A stretch of DNA of 64,000 nt from Acinetobacter sp. NIPH 2100 (GTDB taxonomy: Bacteria > Pseudomonadota > Gammaproteobacteria > Pseudomonadales > Moraxellaceae), in assembly GCF_000369805.1 (NCBI RefSeq), contig NZ_KB850224.1:2288262-2352261 (forward strand), read 5' to 3'. The first letter of the stretch is position 1, and each line of letters starts with the position of its first letter. Under the pieces are notes generated by a model, which did not search any database, was not told the origin of the DNA, and worked only from the letters and a program-made list of their open reading frames with translations. The position numbers and the translations under genes were made by a program. Of the stretch, positions 1 to 8,299 are shown piece by piece.

Positions 1-344
1 AAAAAAATAATCATCTCGAGTCTGTACCAACAGCTGTTGCTGCACATGAAACTCTAGCCTTTGCACCAACATCTATTCAACTTGAAGCGCAAGTCGAGCC
101 CGAAATCATTGAGCTAGAGAAACTTCCTTTTGTAGAAATTCAGCAAGTGATGATTCAGACACTCACCACATATTGTGGTCTGATGGCTCGCCCCTTGGTA
201 CAAAAGATTCAATCGATTAGCTCACTACAACAACTCAAAGCCTGTCAAATGCAATGGATTACTTCATTACAAGAATCACGAATTCCGCCAAGCCAATTGA
301 ACCAAACACTAAAACTAATTAACTACTCGGTACAGCATTTATAG
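1..344 (+). CDS. hypothetical protein, C-terminal part only
   Basis: An open frame runs from the left edge (codons in phase from base 3) to a TAA at 342-344, so the start lies outside the window. About 113 residues are visible: an acidic, Ala/Pro/Glu-rich stretch and then a compact, probably helical tail rich in Leu and Gln ending NYSVQHL. I see no recognisable domain, signal or membrane segment. The frame stays open well upstream of the first internal ATG at 147, so the gene should not be started there. Function unknown. Confidence 0.6.
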   Translation, partial: KNNHLESVPTAVAAHETLAFAPTSIQLEAQVEPEIIELEKLPFVEIQQVMIQTLTTYCGLMARPLVQKIQSISSLQQLKACQMQWITSLQESRIPPSQLNQTLKLINYSVQHL

Positions 345-425
345 CCAGATGTACTGAATATCGATAAGTCGAGAATAAAATTGATGTTTTAATAAACAAG
401 AAGTAGCTTTATTGAAAGGTAGATA

Positions 426-454
426 TTTACCTACCTGTGTTTTTTGCCTATGAT
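426..454 (+). promoter_or_regulatory. sigma-70-like promoter of tRNA-Arg
   Basis: TTTACC (426-431) and TATGAT (449-454) are separated by 17 bases. The expected start near 461 lies about 9 bases before the mature tRNA 5' end. This is a reading of consensus only. Confidence 0.5.
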
Positions 455-469
455 GTGGCACGCATACAT

Positions 470-545
470 GCGCTCATAGCTCAACTGGATAGAGTACAGG
501 TCTCCGAAGCCTGTGGCGTGGGTTCGAGTCCCGCTGAGCGCACCA
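470..545 (+). tRNA. tRNA-Arg (anticodon CCG)
   Basis: A 76-base cloverleaf. The acceptor stem GCGCTCA pairs with TGAGCGC, followed by discriminator A and an encoded CCA. The anticodon stem CAGGT/GCCTG encloses the loop CTCCGAA, so the anticodon is CCG, reading CGG (Arg). The T arm contains GGTTCGAGTCC. The gene stands alone between a hypothetical gene and an ABC transporter operon. The downstream sequence is pyrimidine-rich, and I see no integrated element at its 3' end. Confidence 0.95.
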
Positions 546-684
546 TTGCACCTTCCTCCTCTTCTATATATTCTCTCTTTTTATAAGCGTTCTGTTTTTA
601 ACACGCCATAAACCTATTTTTCTACTTGGTTTATTTTTTCATATCGCTCAAAATACGCGTTCTATTTAACAACGTGAGACGTTT

Positions 685-1620
685 ATGACTGATGCTTTGG
701 TGTTGAGCGATTTGTCCAAAACCTATCGTAATGGTTTTCAGGCGTTAAAAGGAATTGACCTTACCGTTCCTGAAGGCGAATTCTATGCATTGTTAGGACC
801 TAATGGTGCAGGCAAATCAACCACGATCAGTATCATTAGCTCTTTAACCAAAAAAACATCTGGTTCAGTTGAAATTTTTGGGCATAACTTAGATACCCAT
901 CCTTCACATGCAAAACAATGTCTTGGCGTTGTTCCTCAAGAATTTAACTTTGGTCAATTCGAAAAAACTTTCGATATTCTAGTAACTCAAGCGGGTTACT
1001 ACGGCATTCCCAAGAAACTGGCTGAGCAACGTGCTGAGCATTATCTAGAAAAATTAGGTTTATGGGAAAAACGTAATATTCAATCACGTATGCTTTCTGG
1101 TGGTATGAAACGCCGTTTAATGATTGCACGTGCCATGATGCATGAACCAAAATTGCTGATTCTGGATGAACCGACTGCGGGCGTAGATATCGAACTGCGT
1201 CGTTCGATGTGGGACTTCCTGACAGAAATGAATGAGAACGGTACGTCCATTATTTTGACTACACACTATCTAGAAGAAGCAGAAATGCTGTGTCGTCGTA
1301 TTGCGATTATTGATCGTGGCGTAATTAAAGAAGATACCTCCATGAAAGGTTTCCTCAATCAGCTGAATGAAGAATCATTTATTTGTGATTTAGCTGAACC
1401 AATCGACTCATTTGACCTGAATATCATTGGTTTCAAATTTAATTTGATTGATCCAGTGACATTGGAAGTCACGATGGATAAAGCGCATAGCATGAATGAC
1501 CTATTCTTGTTATTACAGTCGCAGAATATCCAAGTCAGCAGTATGCGTAATAAATCCAATCGCTTAGAAGAATTATTCGTGAAAATGGTCGAAAAAAACC
1601 TTGCAGGAGCGAATGAATGA
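685..1620 (+). CDS. ABC exporter ATP-binding protein (YadG-like)
   Basis: The cytoplasmic ATPase of a two-gene ABC-2 type exporter. Walker A GPNGAGKST is at residues 38-46, the Q-loop Gln is in VPQE near 85, the signature LSGGM is at 137-141, and Walker B LLILDEP (157-163) is followed by a D-loop and a switch His (TTHYLEE). The 311-residue length and the motif set fit the YadG/CcmA-like drug or polysaccharide exporter ATPases. Its stop overlaps the start of the permease gene by 4 bases (ATGA), so the two are translationally coupled and surely form one transporter. The substrate cannot be told from sequence. Confidence 0.9.
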   Translation: MTDALVLSDLSKTYRNGFQALKGIDLTVPEGEFYALLGPNGAGKSTTISIISSLTKKTSGSVEIFGHNLDTHPSHAKQCLGVVPQEFNFGQFEKTFDILVTQAGYYGIPKKLAEQRAEHYLEKLGLWEKRNIQSRMLSGGMKRRLMIARAMMHEPKLLILDEPTAGVDIELRRSMWDFLTEMNENGTSIILTTHYLEEAEMLCRRIAIIDRGVIKEDTSMKGFLNQLNEESFICDLAEPIDSFDLNIIGFKFNLIDPVTLEVTMDKAHSMNDLFLLLQSQNIQVSSMRNKSNRLEELFVKMVEKNLAGANE

Positions 1621-2390
1621 ATTTCAGTCAATTAAAAACTGCGCTTTGGACTTTAGTTGTTAAAGAAATTCGTCGTTTTATGCGAATCTGGCCACAAACC
1701 CTGCTTCCACCTGCCATCACCATGAGTTTGTACTTTGTGATCTTCGGGAATCTGGTGGGTTCACGCATTGGCGAAATGGGTGGCTTTAGCTATATGCAAT
1801 TCATTGTGCCAGGCTTGATCATGATGGCAGTCATTACCAACAGTTATGCCAACGTTTCTTCAAGTTTCTTCAGTGCAAAATTCCAAAAAAGTATTGAAGA
1901 ATTGATTATGAGTCCCGTGCCATTACACTTAATCCTGTGGGGTTACGTGATTGGTGGTGTGAGCCGTGGTGTTCTGGTTGGCTTGATTGTGACCATAATG
2001 AGCTTATTCTTCACCCATTTAGAAATTTATAATTTATTTGTGACAATATATACCGTCATTATTACATCATTATTATTTTCTCTGGGTGGCTTTATTAATG
2101 CCGTGTATGCGAAGTCATTCGATGATATTTCAATTATCCCGACCTTCGTATTGACCCCACTCACCTATTTAGGTGGTGTGTTCTATGCCATTAGTGCACT
2201 CAGCCCTTTTTGGCAAAACGTCTCTTTAGTTAATCCAATTGTATATATGGTCAATGCCTTCCGTTTTGGTATTTTAGGTCATAGCGATGTCAATGTTTCT
2301 TTGTCACTTGGCATTGTGACGATGTGCTGTGTTGTCCTCTATGCAATTGCATATCATTTATTAGCTCGTGGTTCAGGAATGCGTGAATGA
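1617..2390 (+). CDS. ABC-2 type exporter permease (YadH-like)
   Basis: A 257-residue inner-membrane protein with about six hydrophobic helices and the ABC-2 membrane family pattern, including the conserved TPLTYLGGVFY segment near the C-terminal third. It partners the ATPase encoded immediately upstream (4-base overlap). Its own stop overlaps the start of queF by 4 bases (ATGA at 2387-2390), so the exporter and queF share a transcript. That link looks organisational; nothing in the sequence ties the exporter to queuosine. Confidence 0.9.
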   Translation: MNFSQLKTALWTLVVKEIRRFMRIWPQTLLPPAITMSLYFVIFGNLVGSRIGEMGGFSYMQFIVPGLIMMAVITNSYANVSSSFFSAKFQKSIEELIMSPVPLHLILWGYVIGGVSRGVLVGLIVTIMSLFFTHLEIYNLFVTIYTVIITSLLFSLGGFINAVYAKSFDDISIIPTFVLTPLTYLGGVFYAISALSPFWQNVSLVNPIVYMVNAFRFGILGHSDVNVSLSLGIVTMCCVVLYAIAYHLLARGSGMRE

Positions 2391-3202
2391 GTGTTGAACA
2401 TTCTTTATTGGGTAAAGATACCCAATACCCTACCCAATATCAGCCAGAAGTTTTATTTCCAATTGCCCGTGCTGAATCTCGTCAACAATATGCACATATT
2501 GAAGGGATTACTCAGGGTAAAGACTGGTGGCATGTTTTTGAAATTTCATGGTTGAATTCGATTGGTTTACCGCAAGTTGCGATTGGCCGTTTAACGCTGC
2601 CAGCCAGTTCCCCAAACTTAATTGAATCGAAGTCACTTAAACTCTATTTCAATGGTATGAATTTTACCCAATTTGAGTCTCAGCAAAGCTTTGTTGAAAC
2701 CGTTGAACGTGATTTATCGAATGTTGCGGGTGCAAAAGTTGAATTACAACTGTTTCAAGTCGATGATTTAGCGATTTCTAAACCCAAAGGGATTTGTATC
2801 GATGATCTAATCCCTGAGCGTTTATCAGAGCACCCTGACTCAACTTTGTTGCAATTAGATGCAACAGTCGAAGATGAGGCTGAAATCGAGCTGTACTCGC
2901 ATTTATTGAGAAGTAATTGCCCTGTGACTGGGCAACCCGATTGGGGCACGGTTTTTATTCGTTTACAAGGTAAAAAACCTTGTTATCGCAGCGTTTTAGC
3001 TTATATTATCTCGTACCGTCAGCATAATGGTTTCCATGAACAATGTGTTGAGCAAATATTTGCAGATATTTGGCAACTGCTGAAACCAGAAAAACTGATG
3101 GTCTATGCAACTTATACTCGTCGTGGGGGCTTGGATATTAACCCGTGCCGAGTATCCGATTTGTCATGGATGCCCGAGCCAATTCGCTTGGCACGACAAT
3201 AA
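2387..3202 (+). CDS. queF: NADPH-dependent 7-cyano-7-deazaguanine reductase
   Basis: QueF reduces preQ0 to preQ1 in queuosine tRNA-modification synthesis. The 271-residue length matches the long, bimodular E. coli type rather than the short Bacillus type. The NLIESKSLKLYFN segment (77-89) is the family signature. The catalytic Cys178 lies in SNCPVTGQPDWG with the general acid Asp185, and a second conserved block (FHEQCVEQIF) follows. It is the third gene of the exporter operon, coupled by a 4-base overlap. Confidence 0.95.
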   Translation: MSVEHSLLGKDTQYPTQYQPEVLFPIARAESRQQYAHIEGITQGKDWWHVFEISWLNSIGLPQVAIGRLTLPASSPNLIESKSLKLYFNGMNFTQFESQQSFVETVERDLSNVAGAKVELQLFQVDDLAISKPKGICIDDLIPERLSEHPDSTLLQLDATVEDEAEIELYSHLLRSNCPVTGQPDWGTVFIRLQGKKPCYRSVLAYIISYRQHNGFHEQCVEQIFADIWQLLKPEKLMVYATYTRRGGLDINPCRVSDLSWMPEPIRLARQ

Positions 3203-3235
3203 AACGAATAAATTTGATATAGAGGACGTTCTTCA

Positions 3236-3895
3236 ATGACCAGTTATTTCGGGATTCTTCCGTCAGCAAGTTTGAGTCAGGACATTCAACTTGCACAAGC
3301 CAATCGTGACAGTAAAGAGCCACAATACCCTTTACGTGACAAAATTTCTCTACAGCTTACTGATGAGTTAATTGACACCATGTTGGTTCACTTGGTTCAA
3401 CAATTTCCACCAAGTGACAAACGAGATACCACCGAAGGACTTGCGATTAAAATTCGCAGCATTGTTGAAACTTTAATGAAGCAACTATTGGGCAAGGCTT
3501 CAAACGAACAAGTACTTGAATCATTAGCATTCATGGAAAAAAGCCTGTTTATCGATAATGAAGGTAAACAGCGTATTGGTACAGCGTTACCCGACAGCCT
3601 AGTAAGCGATATGAAAAAGAGCTTTGCTGAAGTTGCAGCTGGAAATGGTAAAGAACAACGTGATGCTTTGACAAAACAGTTCAAATCATTTGCGGATGCA
3701 TTGACTCACCACTTTATGACTGAATACAACAAGACCCTTGGTCTAGGTATGGTCAAACGCGGTGTTGCCAGTGTTGCAACCAGTGGTGTTGAAACAGCAG
3801 TTCATATCGTCATTAAGAAATTGATTCCAAGCTTGAGCCAAGTTGAACTCGAAGTATTTACTAAGCACTTCGATCAGTTATTGGTACAAAAATAA
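3236..3895 (+). CDS. conserved hypothetical protein, Acinetobacter type
   Basis: A 219-residue soluble protein that I do not recognise as a named family. It is mostly charged and helical, with no signal peptide. The C-terminal third contains a Gly/Val/Ala-rich stretch (GLGMVKRGVASVATSG) that could be an amphipathic or membrane-touching helix. GAGGAC lies about 9 bases before the ATG. It follows queF by 33 bases in the same direction and is closed by a strong terminator, so it is probably the last gene of that operon. Function unknown. Confidence 0.75.
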   Translation: MTSYFGILPSASLSQDIQLAQANRDSKEPQYPLRDKISLQLTDELIDTMLVHLVQQFPPSDKRDTTEGLAIKIRSIVETLMKQLLGKASNEQVLESLAFMEKSLFIDNEGKQRIGTALPDSLVSDMKKSFAEVAAGNGKEQRDALTKQFKSFADALTHHFMTEYNKTLGLGMVKRGVASVATSGVETAVHIVIKKLIPSLSQVELEVFTKHFDQLLVQK

Positions 3896-3911
3896 GTTTT
3901 ATCTTATGCGA

Positions 3912-3942
3912 AAGCGACGATTGCAAAATCGTCGCTTTTTTT
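3912..3942 (+). terminator. Rho-independent terminator
   Basis: The perfect 11-bp stem AAGCGACGATT / AATCGTCGCTT has a GCAA tetraloop and a T run. It ends the exporter-queF-hypothetical operon. Confidence 0.9.
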
Positions 3943-4049
3943 ATGCCAAATTAATCCCTTATAAATGTCACAATTTCTAAATTTGCATTGTCTAAATCAG
4001 CGTTTATGTTAGCATTCGCGAAGCGTTGATTTACCTGATTTAGAATCGC

Positions 4050-5192
4050 ATGTCTCCAAGCCCACAATACAAATTTTTACGCCAAGCACCTCGGGATGGC
4101 TTAAGCACAGCCAATCACCCTTCTCGTTGGCAACAACTGCACCTTGATCCTTGGCTGTGCCTATTTTTAGTGCTCAATGCCACACTTGGTTTGACTGTTT
4201 TATACAGTGCTTCAGCACAAGATGTAGGACTCGTGACCAAACAAGCCATCAGCTTTGGAATTGGTTTTGTGGTGATGTTCAGTTTGGCTCAGATTCCACC
4301 CAAAGTTTATCAGGCATTTTCACCCTACTTTTATGTGTTTGGCGTGTTATCACTGCTTGCTGTTGTGGTTTTTGGTGAAGTCCGTATGGGTGCACAGCGT
4401 TGGATCGATATTCCAGGCTTTGGTAGTGTGCAGCCCAGTGAGTTTATGAAAATCGGCATGCCGATGATGGTGGCTTGGTTCCTGTCACGCAAAGCATTAC
4501 CACCAAGCTTCTCTCAAGTCATTCTATCCTTAATGCTGATTGTGGTGCCTTTTCTACTTATTGCAGAACAACCCGACTTAGGCACATCCTTACTGGTACT
4601 TGCGAGTGGTATTTTTGTACTTTTCCTGAGTGGCCTTTCTTGGAAATTGATCGCAGGTGCAGCAGGTGTCGCGGGTATTATTATTCCAATTGCATGGGAG
4701 TTCTTACTACACGACTATCAACGTCAACGTGTTTTGACTTTATTTAACCCAGAAGCGGATGCGCTAGGAACAGGTTGGAATATTATTCAGTCTAAAACTG
4801 CTATTGGTTCTGGTGGTTTTTCAGGTAAAGGCTTTTTAGAGGGAACCCAATCCCATCTACACTTTTTACCCGAAGGTCATACTGACTTTATTATTGCCGC
4901 CTACTCAGAAGAATTTGGCTTGATTGGCGTCACCCTGCTGATCTTACTTTATTGTGCAATTATTTTCAGAACATTCCAGATTGGCCTACAAAGCTTCCAT
5001 AACTATGGTCGTTTGGTTGCAGGTGCCTTTGGTTTGTCATTTTTTGTTTATGTATTTGTAAATGCAGGCATGGTCAGTGGTATTTTACCTGTGGTAGGTG
5101 TGCCTTTGCCGTTCATGAGTTATGGTGGAACTGCAATTATTACTCTTATGTCAACTTTTGGACTGGTTATGTCTATTCATACACATCGATAA
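4050..5192 (+). CDS. rodA: rod-shape peptidoglycan glycosyltransferase RodA
   Basis: A SEDS-family integral membrane polymerase that extends glycan strands with its partner PBP2 during cell elongation. At 380 residues it has about ten hydrophobic segments after a soluble N-terminus, and the family hallmarks AEQPDLGTS and the SKTAIGSGG...HLHFLPEGHTDFI block. The C-terminal GVPLPFMSYGGTA segment is the SEDS signature. mltB follows 19 bases downstream, a pairing of synthase and lytic enzyme that is common in gammaproteobacteria. Confidence 0.95.
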   Translation: MSPSPQYKFLRQAPRDGLSTANHPSRWQQLHLDPWLCLFLVLNATLGLTVLYSASAQDVGLVTKQAISFGIGFVVMFSLAQIPPKVYQAFSPYFYVFGVLSLLAVVVFGEVRMGAQRWIDIPGFGSVQPSEFMKIGMPMMVAWFLSRKALPPSFSQVILSLMLIVVPFLLIAEQPDLGTSLLVLASGIFVLFLSGLSWKLIAGAAGVAGIIIPIAWEFLLHDYQRQRVLTLFNPEADALGTGWNIIQSKTAIGSGGFSGKGFLEGTQSHLHFLPEGHTDFIIAAYSEEFGLIGVTLLILLYCAIIFRTFQIGLQSFHNYGRLVAGAFGLSFFVYVFVNAGMVSGILPVVGVPLPFMSYGGTAIITLMSTFGLVMSIHTHR

Positions 5193-5211
5193 TGAGGAAT
5201 TTTATAAACTT

Positions 5212-6213
5212 ATGTTTCTTCCTACTTTAAATAAAACTTTTAAATTTTTAACTTTAAGCGCTGGTTTATTCTTGAGCAGCAATTGGGCACAAGCAAATGA
5301 ATTTTATAACCATCCTAATTACTTTGCGTTTAAACAAAAAGCAATGACGACCTATGGCTTAAGCAGCGAGCAAATTGATGCAGCCATGAGCGGTGCACGC
5401 AATTTACCCAATATCTTGAACATCATGACACGTCCTGGTGAAAGCAAGCCTTGGTATCAATATCGCTCGATGTTTTTAGTCGAAGGCACCATTCAACGTG
5501 GTGCACGTTTTAAAAGCCAGTATGAAGATGTACTGAATCGCGCTGAGCAGCAATATGGTGTCCCTAAATCCGTGATTCTCGGTATTTTAGGCGTAGAGAC
5601 TGGCTATGGCGCCAATAAAGGCTCTTTCATTACTAGAGACGCCTTAGCAACGCTTGCATTCGGTTACCCACGTCGTGCTGACTATTTTAGTGACGAATTA
5701 GCAGCTTTGATTTCGTGGACGTACAAAGAAGGTTATCCAACCAACAGTATTGTCGGTTCATATGCGGGTGCCATTGGCTACCCTCAATTTATGCCAAGTA
5801 ATATTCAAAAACTGGGTGTGGACTATGATGGCAATGGTCATATCGATTTAAGAAACTCTGCAGCTGATGCCATTGGTTCAATTGCTAACTATTTAGCTCA
5901 ACATGGTTGGGAACGTGATCGTCCAATTGGCTTCCCTGCTCGCTACTTGGGGAACAATCCAGATAGTATCATTGCGAAAGATTTGACCCAGCCAGTTCCT
6001 TATGGTGAATTGAAAAAATTGGGAGTGGCACCAATTGACCCATTGGTAAAAATTGATGACCTAGATTTAGTCAATGTCATTCAATTACAAGATCAATTTG
6101 GTCCAATTTACTATATTACTTATCCAAATTTCCAAGTCATTACGACCTACAACAAAAGCCGCATGTATGCGACAGCTGTATGGTTATTGGGCACAGAAGT
6201 GGCTAGCCGATAG
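5212..6213 (+). CDS. mltB: membrane-bound or periplasmic lytic murein transglycosylase B
   Basis: A 333-residue MltB/SltB-family enzyme that cleaves peptidoglycan to 1,6-anhydro products. The signal peptide (about 1-28) ends AQA/NE and no lipobox Cys is visible, so this form looks soluble and periplasmic (SltB1-like). The catalytic Glu129 sits in GVETGYG, and GSYAGAIGYPQFMPSN and the YDGNGHIDL segment are also family hallmarks. I chose the start at 5212 because the frame extension upstream lies inside rodA and the signal peptide begins here. GAGGA is 14 bases upstream, a rather long spacing. Confidence 0.93.
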   Translation: MFLPTLNKTFKFLTLSAGLFLSSNWAQANEFYNHPNYFAFKQKAMTTYGLSSEQIDAAMSGARNLPNILNIMTRPGESKPWYQYRSMFLVEGTIQRGARFKSQYEDVLNRAEQQYGVPKSVILGILGVETGYGANKGSFITRDALATLAFGYPRRADYFSDELAALISWTYKEGYPTNSIVGSYAGAIGYPQFMPSNIQKLGVDYDGNGHIDLRNSAADAIGSIANYLAQHGWERDRPIGFPARYLGNNPDSIIAKDLTQPVPYGELKKLGVAPIDPLVKIDDLDLVNVIQLQDQFGPIYYITYPNFQVITTYNKSRMYATAVWLLGTEVASR

Positions 6214-6228
6214 GCTAGCTTTTTTTTA
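6202..6228 (+). terminator. Rho-independent terminator overlapping the mltB stop
   Basis: The 7-bp stem GCTAGCC / GGCTAGC has loop GATA and nine following Ts. The TAG stop codon lies inside the hairpin. Confidence 0.85.
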
Positions 6229-6502
6229 AACATTATGAAAAGTCAATAATTTTTTTATTTAAAAAGTACATATATTCAGCAAAATTCATAAATTGTTACA
6301 ATATTGATTATTTTATAATCAGAAACTGTAAGTTTTTGCCCTTTTTGTAACTATTTATCGTTAAAGACTAGACACACTTCGTAAGCGATGAATATTATCG
6401 CCCCAAGTTAAAAGTAATTGCAAAAGTGAATAATTAGACATGTGCACTATATTTCAAGGTTTTTATTGAAATAGAAAAGCATGTTCTCTAGGAGTTTATA
6501 CA
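6229..6502. other. AT-rich intergenic region before rlpA
   Basis: Very AT-rich, with no open frame of note and no clear RNA structure. It presumably holds the rlpA promoter. AGGAG lies about 8 bases before the rlpA ATG. Confidence 0.5.
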
Positions 6503-7114
6503 ATGCAGTTTTCGCTAAAATATATTCTAGCGCTGACGGCAGGCTTAAGTTTAAGCCCGTTACATGCTGAAATGGTACAGTCTTCATCATTAACCAATGA
6601 TGTGGAAGGTTCTAATTTGGCTGCCCGCGTACTAAGCAAAGATTCTCAAAATTTTAATTCTCGTTTTTCAAACGTTAATAGTCTTTCAATCACTGAGAGT
6701 TCTGGTGACAAAGTACGTCGCCAAACGATCGCTGCTAAGATCGATATCCCAGCAGAAGAGCCTTCAGTGATTGAAAAACTGAATACTGTTGCTTCGAACA
6801 CCGTTCGTAAATTCAGCCAAAATGGCGTTGCATCGTGGTATGGTCGTCAATTCCATGGTCGCAAAACAGCAAGCGGTGAAACATTCGATATGAATGCTAT
6901 GACTGCTGCACACCGTAGCCTTCCTTTAAACTGTTATATCCGTGTGACAAACAAAGACAATGGTAAAAGTGTTGTTGTAAAAGTTAATGATCGTGGTCCA
7001 TTCCATGGTAACCGTGTTCTAGACTTATCTTATGGTGCTGCAAAGCAACTGGGTATGTCTAACTCAGGTACAGGTAATGTGAGCATTGAACGTGTCGATG
7101 GTCCTAACTCTTAA
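6503..7114 (+). CDS. rlpA: RlpA-family septal ring lytic transglycosylase
   Basis: A 203-residue exported protein with a signal peptide (about 1-22, SPLHA/EM) and a C-terminal double-psi beta-barrel (about 107-198). Conserved blocks are ASWYG (110-114), TAAHRSLP (134-141) and VNDRGPF (161-167), the last carrying the catalytic Asp-type residue of RlpA enzymes that cleave denuded glycan. It lacks the C-terminal SPOR domain of the E. coli and Pseudomonas proteins, and I see no lipobox. The about 85-residue linker between signal and barrel is low-complexity Ser/Asn-rich. Without SPOR, septal targeting is uncertain. Confidence 0.9.
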   Translation: MQFSLKYILALTAGLSLSPLHAEMVQSSSLTNDVEGSNLAARVLSKDSQNFNSRFSNVNSLSITESSGDKVRRQTIAAKIDIPAEEPSVIEKLNTVASNTVRKFSQNGVASWYGRQFHGRKTASGETFDMNAMTAAHRSLPLNCYIRVTNKDNGKSVVVKVNDRGPFHGNRVLDLSYGAAKQLGMSNSGTGNVSIERVDGPNS

Positions 7115-7133
7115 TCGTTAAGACATCACACTC

Positions 7134-7165
7134 AAAAAAGTCGTCTAGTGCGGCTTTTTTTATTT
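7134..7165 (+). terminator. Rho-independent terminator after rlpA
   Basis: AAAAAAGTCG pairs with CGGCTTTTTT (one G-U pair) around a 7-base loop, followed by Ts. Confidence 0.75.
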
Positions 7166-7253
7166 TTGTCGGTTCCCATTTTTAATCCTTTACGCCCTAT
7201 TCTTTTCTTCGGTATATTGAAGCAAGAAAAATGAGTATCGCAAGGAGAGCAAT

Positions 7254-7706
7254 GTGAAATCAATTGATGAATGGTTTGATGAATACAGTGACAGTCACCA
7301 GAACCAAACCAATAAAAAAATCCATTGGGTCTGCGTCCCAGCTATCCTTTTTTCAATTATCGGTATTCTGGCTCACTTTAGTACCTTGCTGACTGCATTG
7401 CTTCTAGTATTAACCCTTGTCTTTTATGCCCGTTTAGATATTGTTTTAGCTGTGGCGATGGCAGCGTTATTAGCAGTCATGGCGTGGTTAATTGTGATCT
7501 TGCCAGTAGGGGTTGGATTTTATATCGGTGTTTTTGTGATTGCGTGGATTGGGCAATTTTATGGGCATAAAGTTGAAGGCAAGAAACCTTCATTCTTTAA
7601 AGATTTACAATTCCTCCTTATTGGCCCTGTATGGTGCATGGACGCTTATTTAGCTAAAGTCCTACCTAAATGGAAAATTCGTCAAAAATTGGCGATTACA
7701 GGCTAA
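7254..7706 (+). CDS. Mpo1/DUF962-family membrane protein
   Basis: A 150-residue protein with the family start pattern (WFDEYSDSHQN..N..IHWVCVP), about four hydrophobic helices and the closing GHKVEGKKPSFFKDLQFLLIGP block, whose His and Glu are characteristic. In yeast the homologue Mpo1 is an Fe-dependent dioxygenase of 2-hydroxy fatty acids; the bacterial role is not established. It starts at a GTG. AAGGAGAG lies 5 bases upstream, and the ATG two bases earlier runs straight into TGA. Convergent with the DUF3465 gene. Confidence 0.85.
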   Translation: MKSIDEWFDEYSDSHQNQTNKKIHWVCVPAILFSIIGILAHFSTLLTALLLVLTLVFYARLDIVLAVAMAALLAVMAWLIVILPVGVGFYIGVFVIAWIGQFYGHKVEGKKPSFFKDLQFLLIGPVWCMDAYLAKVLPKWKIRQKLAITG

Positions 7707-7746
7707 TTTAGCGTATATCATGCAAGTAACTGACCAAGGGGAAATG

Positions 7747-8220
7747 TTATTGATACATTTTCCCTTGATATTTAAGCCAACCATCGATGTGTTTTCCACG
7801 CGGATCATGGTGGGTCCAATGAATGACGCCGCCCTTTTGGCTGTATTCATATTCACCAAAAAACTCAACGGTCTCGCCTTTTTTCAACCCTTCTACTCTT
7901 GGCGCCAAATCGATATTGTGCGCAATCAGAACGGTTAAACCATTCTCTAGTTTAAGAATCATTTTCTGATGTCTTGAACCCTCATTGTCATCTGGCAAAA
8001 TTGCTTTCACAACACCTTGCGCTTGGACTTGCACATTACTTCGCTGCTGCTGATAAGCCTGCATGATTTTATGTTGATCATCAACTGCAACGGCGCGACT
8101 CGTATTCGACGCTTGAGAATCACTGCTTGTATTTTGTTTTTGCTTAAAATCAAAACCTAAATACGCAGCAACCAGCAAGACGATAGCAACAATCATCAGA
8201 TTATTTTTTTGATTTTTCAT
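7747..8220 (-). CDS. DUF3465 exported protein
   Basis: 157 residues. An uncleaved or signal-anchor helix (about 8-24) is followed by a Ser/Gln-rich linker, and then a compact C-terminal domain (about 65-157) with VQAQGVVKAILPDDNEGSRHQKMILKLENG and the HWTHHDPRGKHIDGWLKYQGK ending typical of DUF3465. The fold is probably a small OB-like barrel, possibly nucleic-acid or cell-surface related (inference). It lies downstream of sthA on the same strand, separated by a terminator-like hairpin. Confidence 0.85.
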   Translation of the reverse strand: MKNQKNNLMIVAIVLLVAAYLGFDFKQKQNTSSDSQASNTSRAVAVDDQHKIMQAYQQQRSNVQVQAQGVVKAILPDDNEGSRHQKMILKLENGLTVLIAHNIDLAPRVEGLKKGETVEFFGEYEYSQKGGVIHWTHHDPRGKHIDGWLKYQGKMYQ

Positions 8221-8248
8221 ACTTACCTATGATTTAGTCCAAGATAGC

Positions 8249-8277
8249 AAAATGCCAATCGAGTTGATTGGCATTTT
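8249..8277 (-). terminator. hairpin between sthA and the DUF3465 gene
   Basis: AAAATGCCAATC and GATTGGCATTTT pair around a 5-base loop, the likely end of the sthA transcript. A run of four Ts closes the stem on the minus strand. Confidence 0.7.
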
Positions 8278-8299
8278 GATCATACAATGTCTATGTAGC

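Noticed and set aside
470..545. tRNA-Arg as an integration site for a mobile island
   Set aside because: No integrase, no second copy of the tRNA 3' end, and ordinary genes on both sides.
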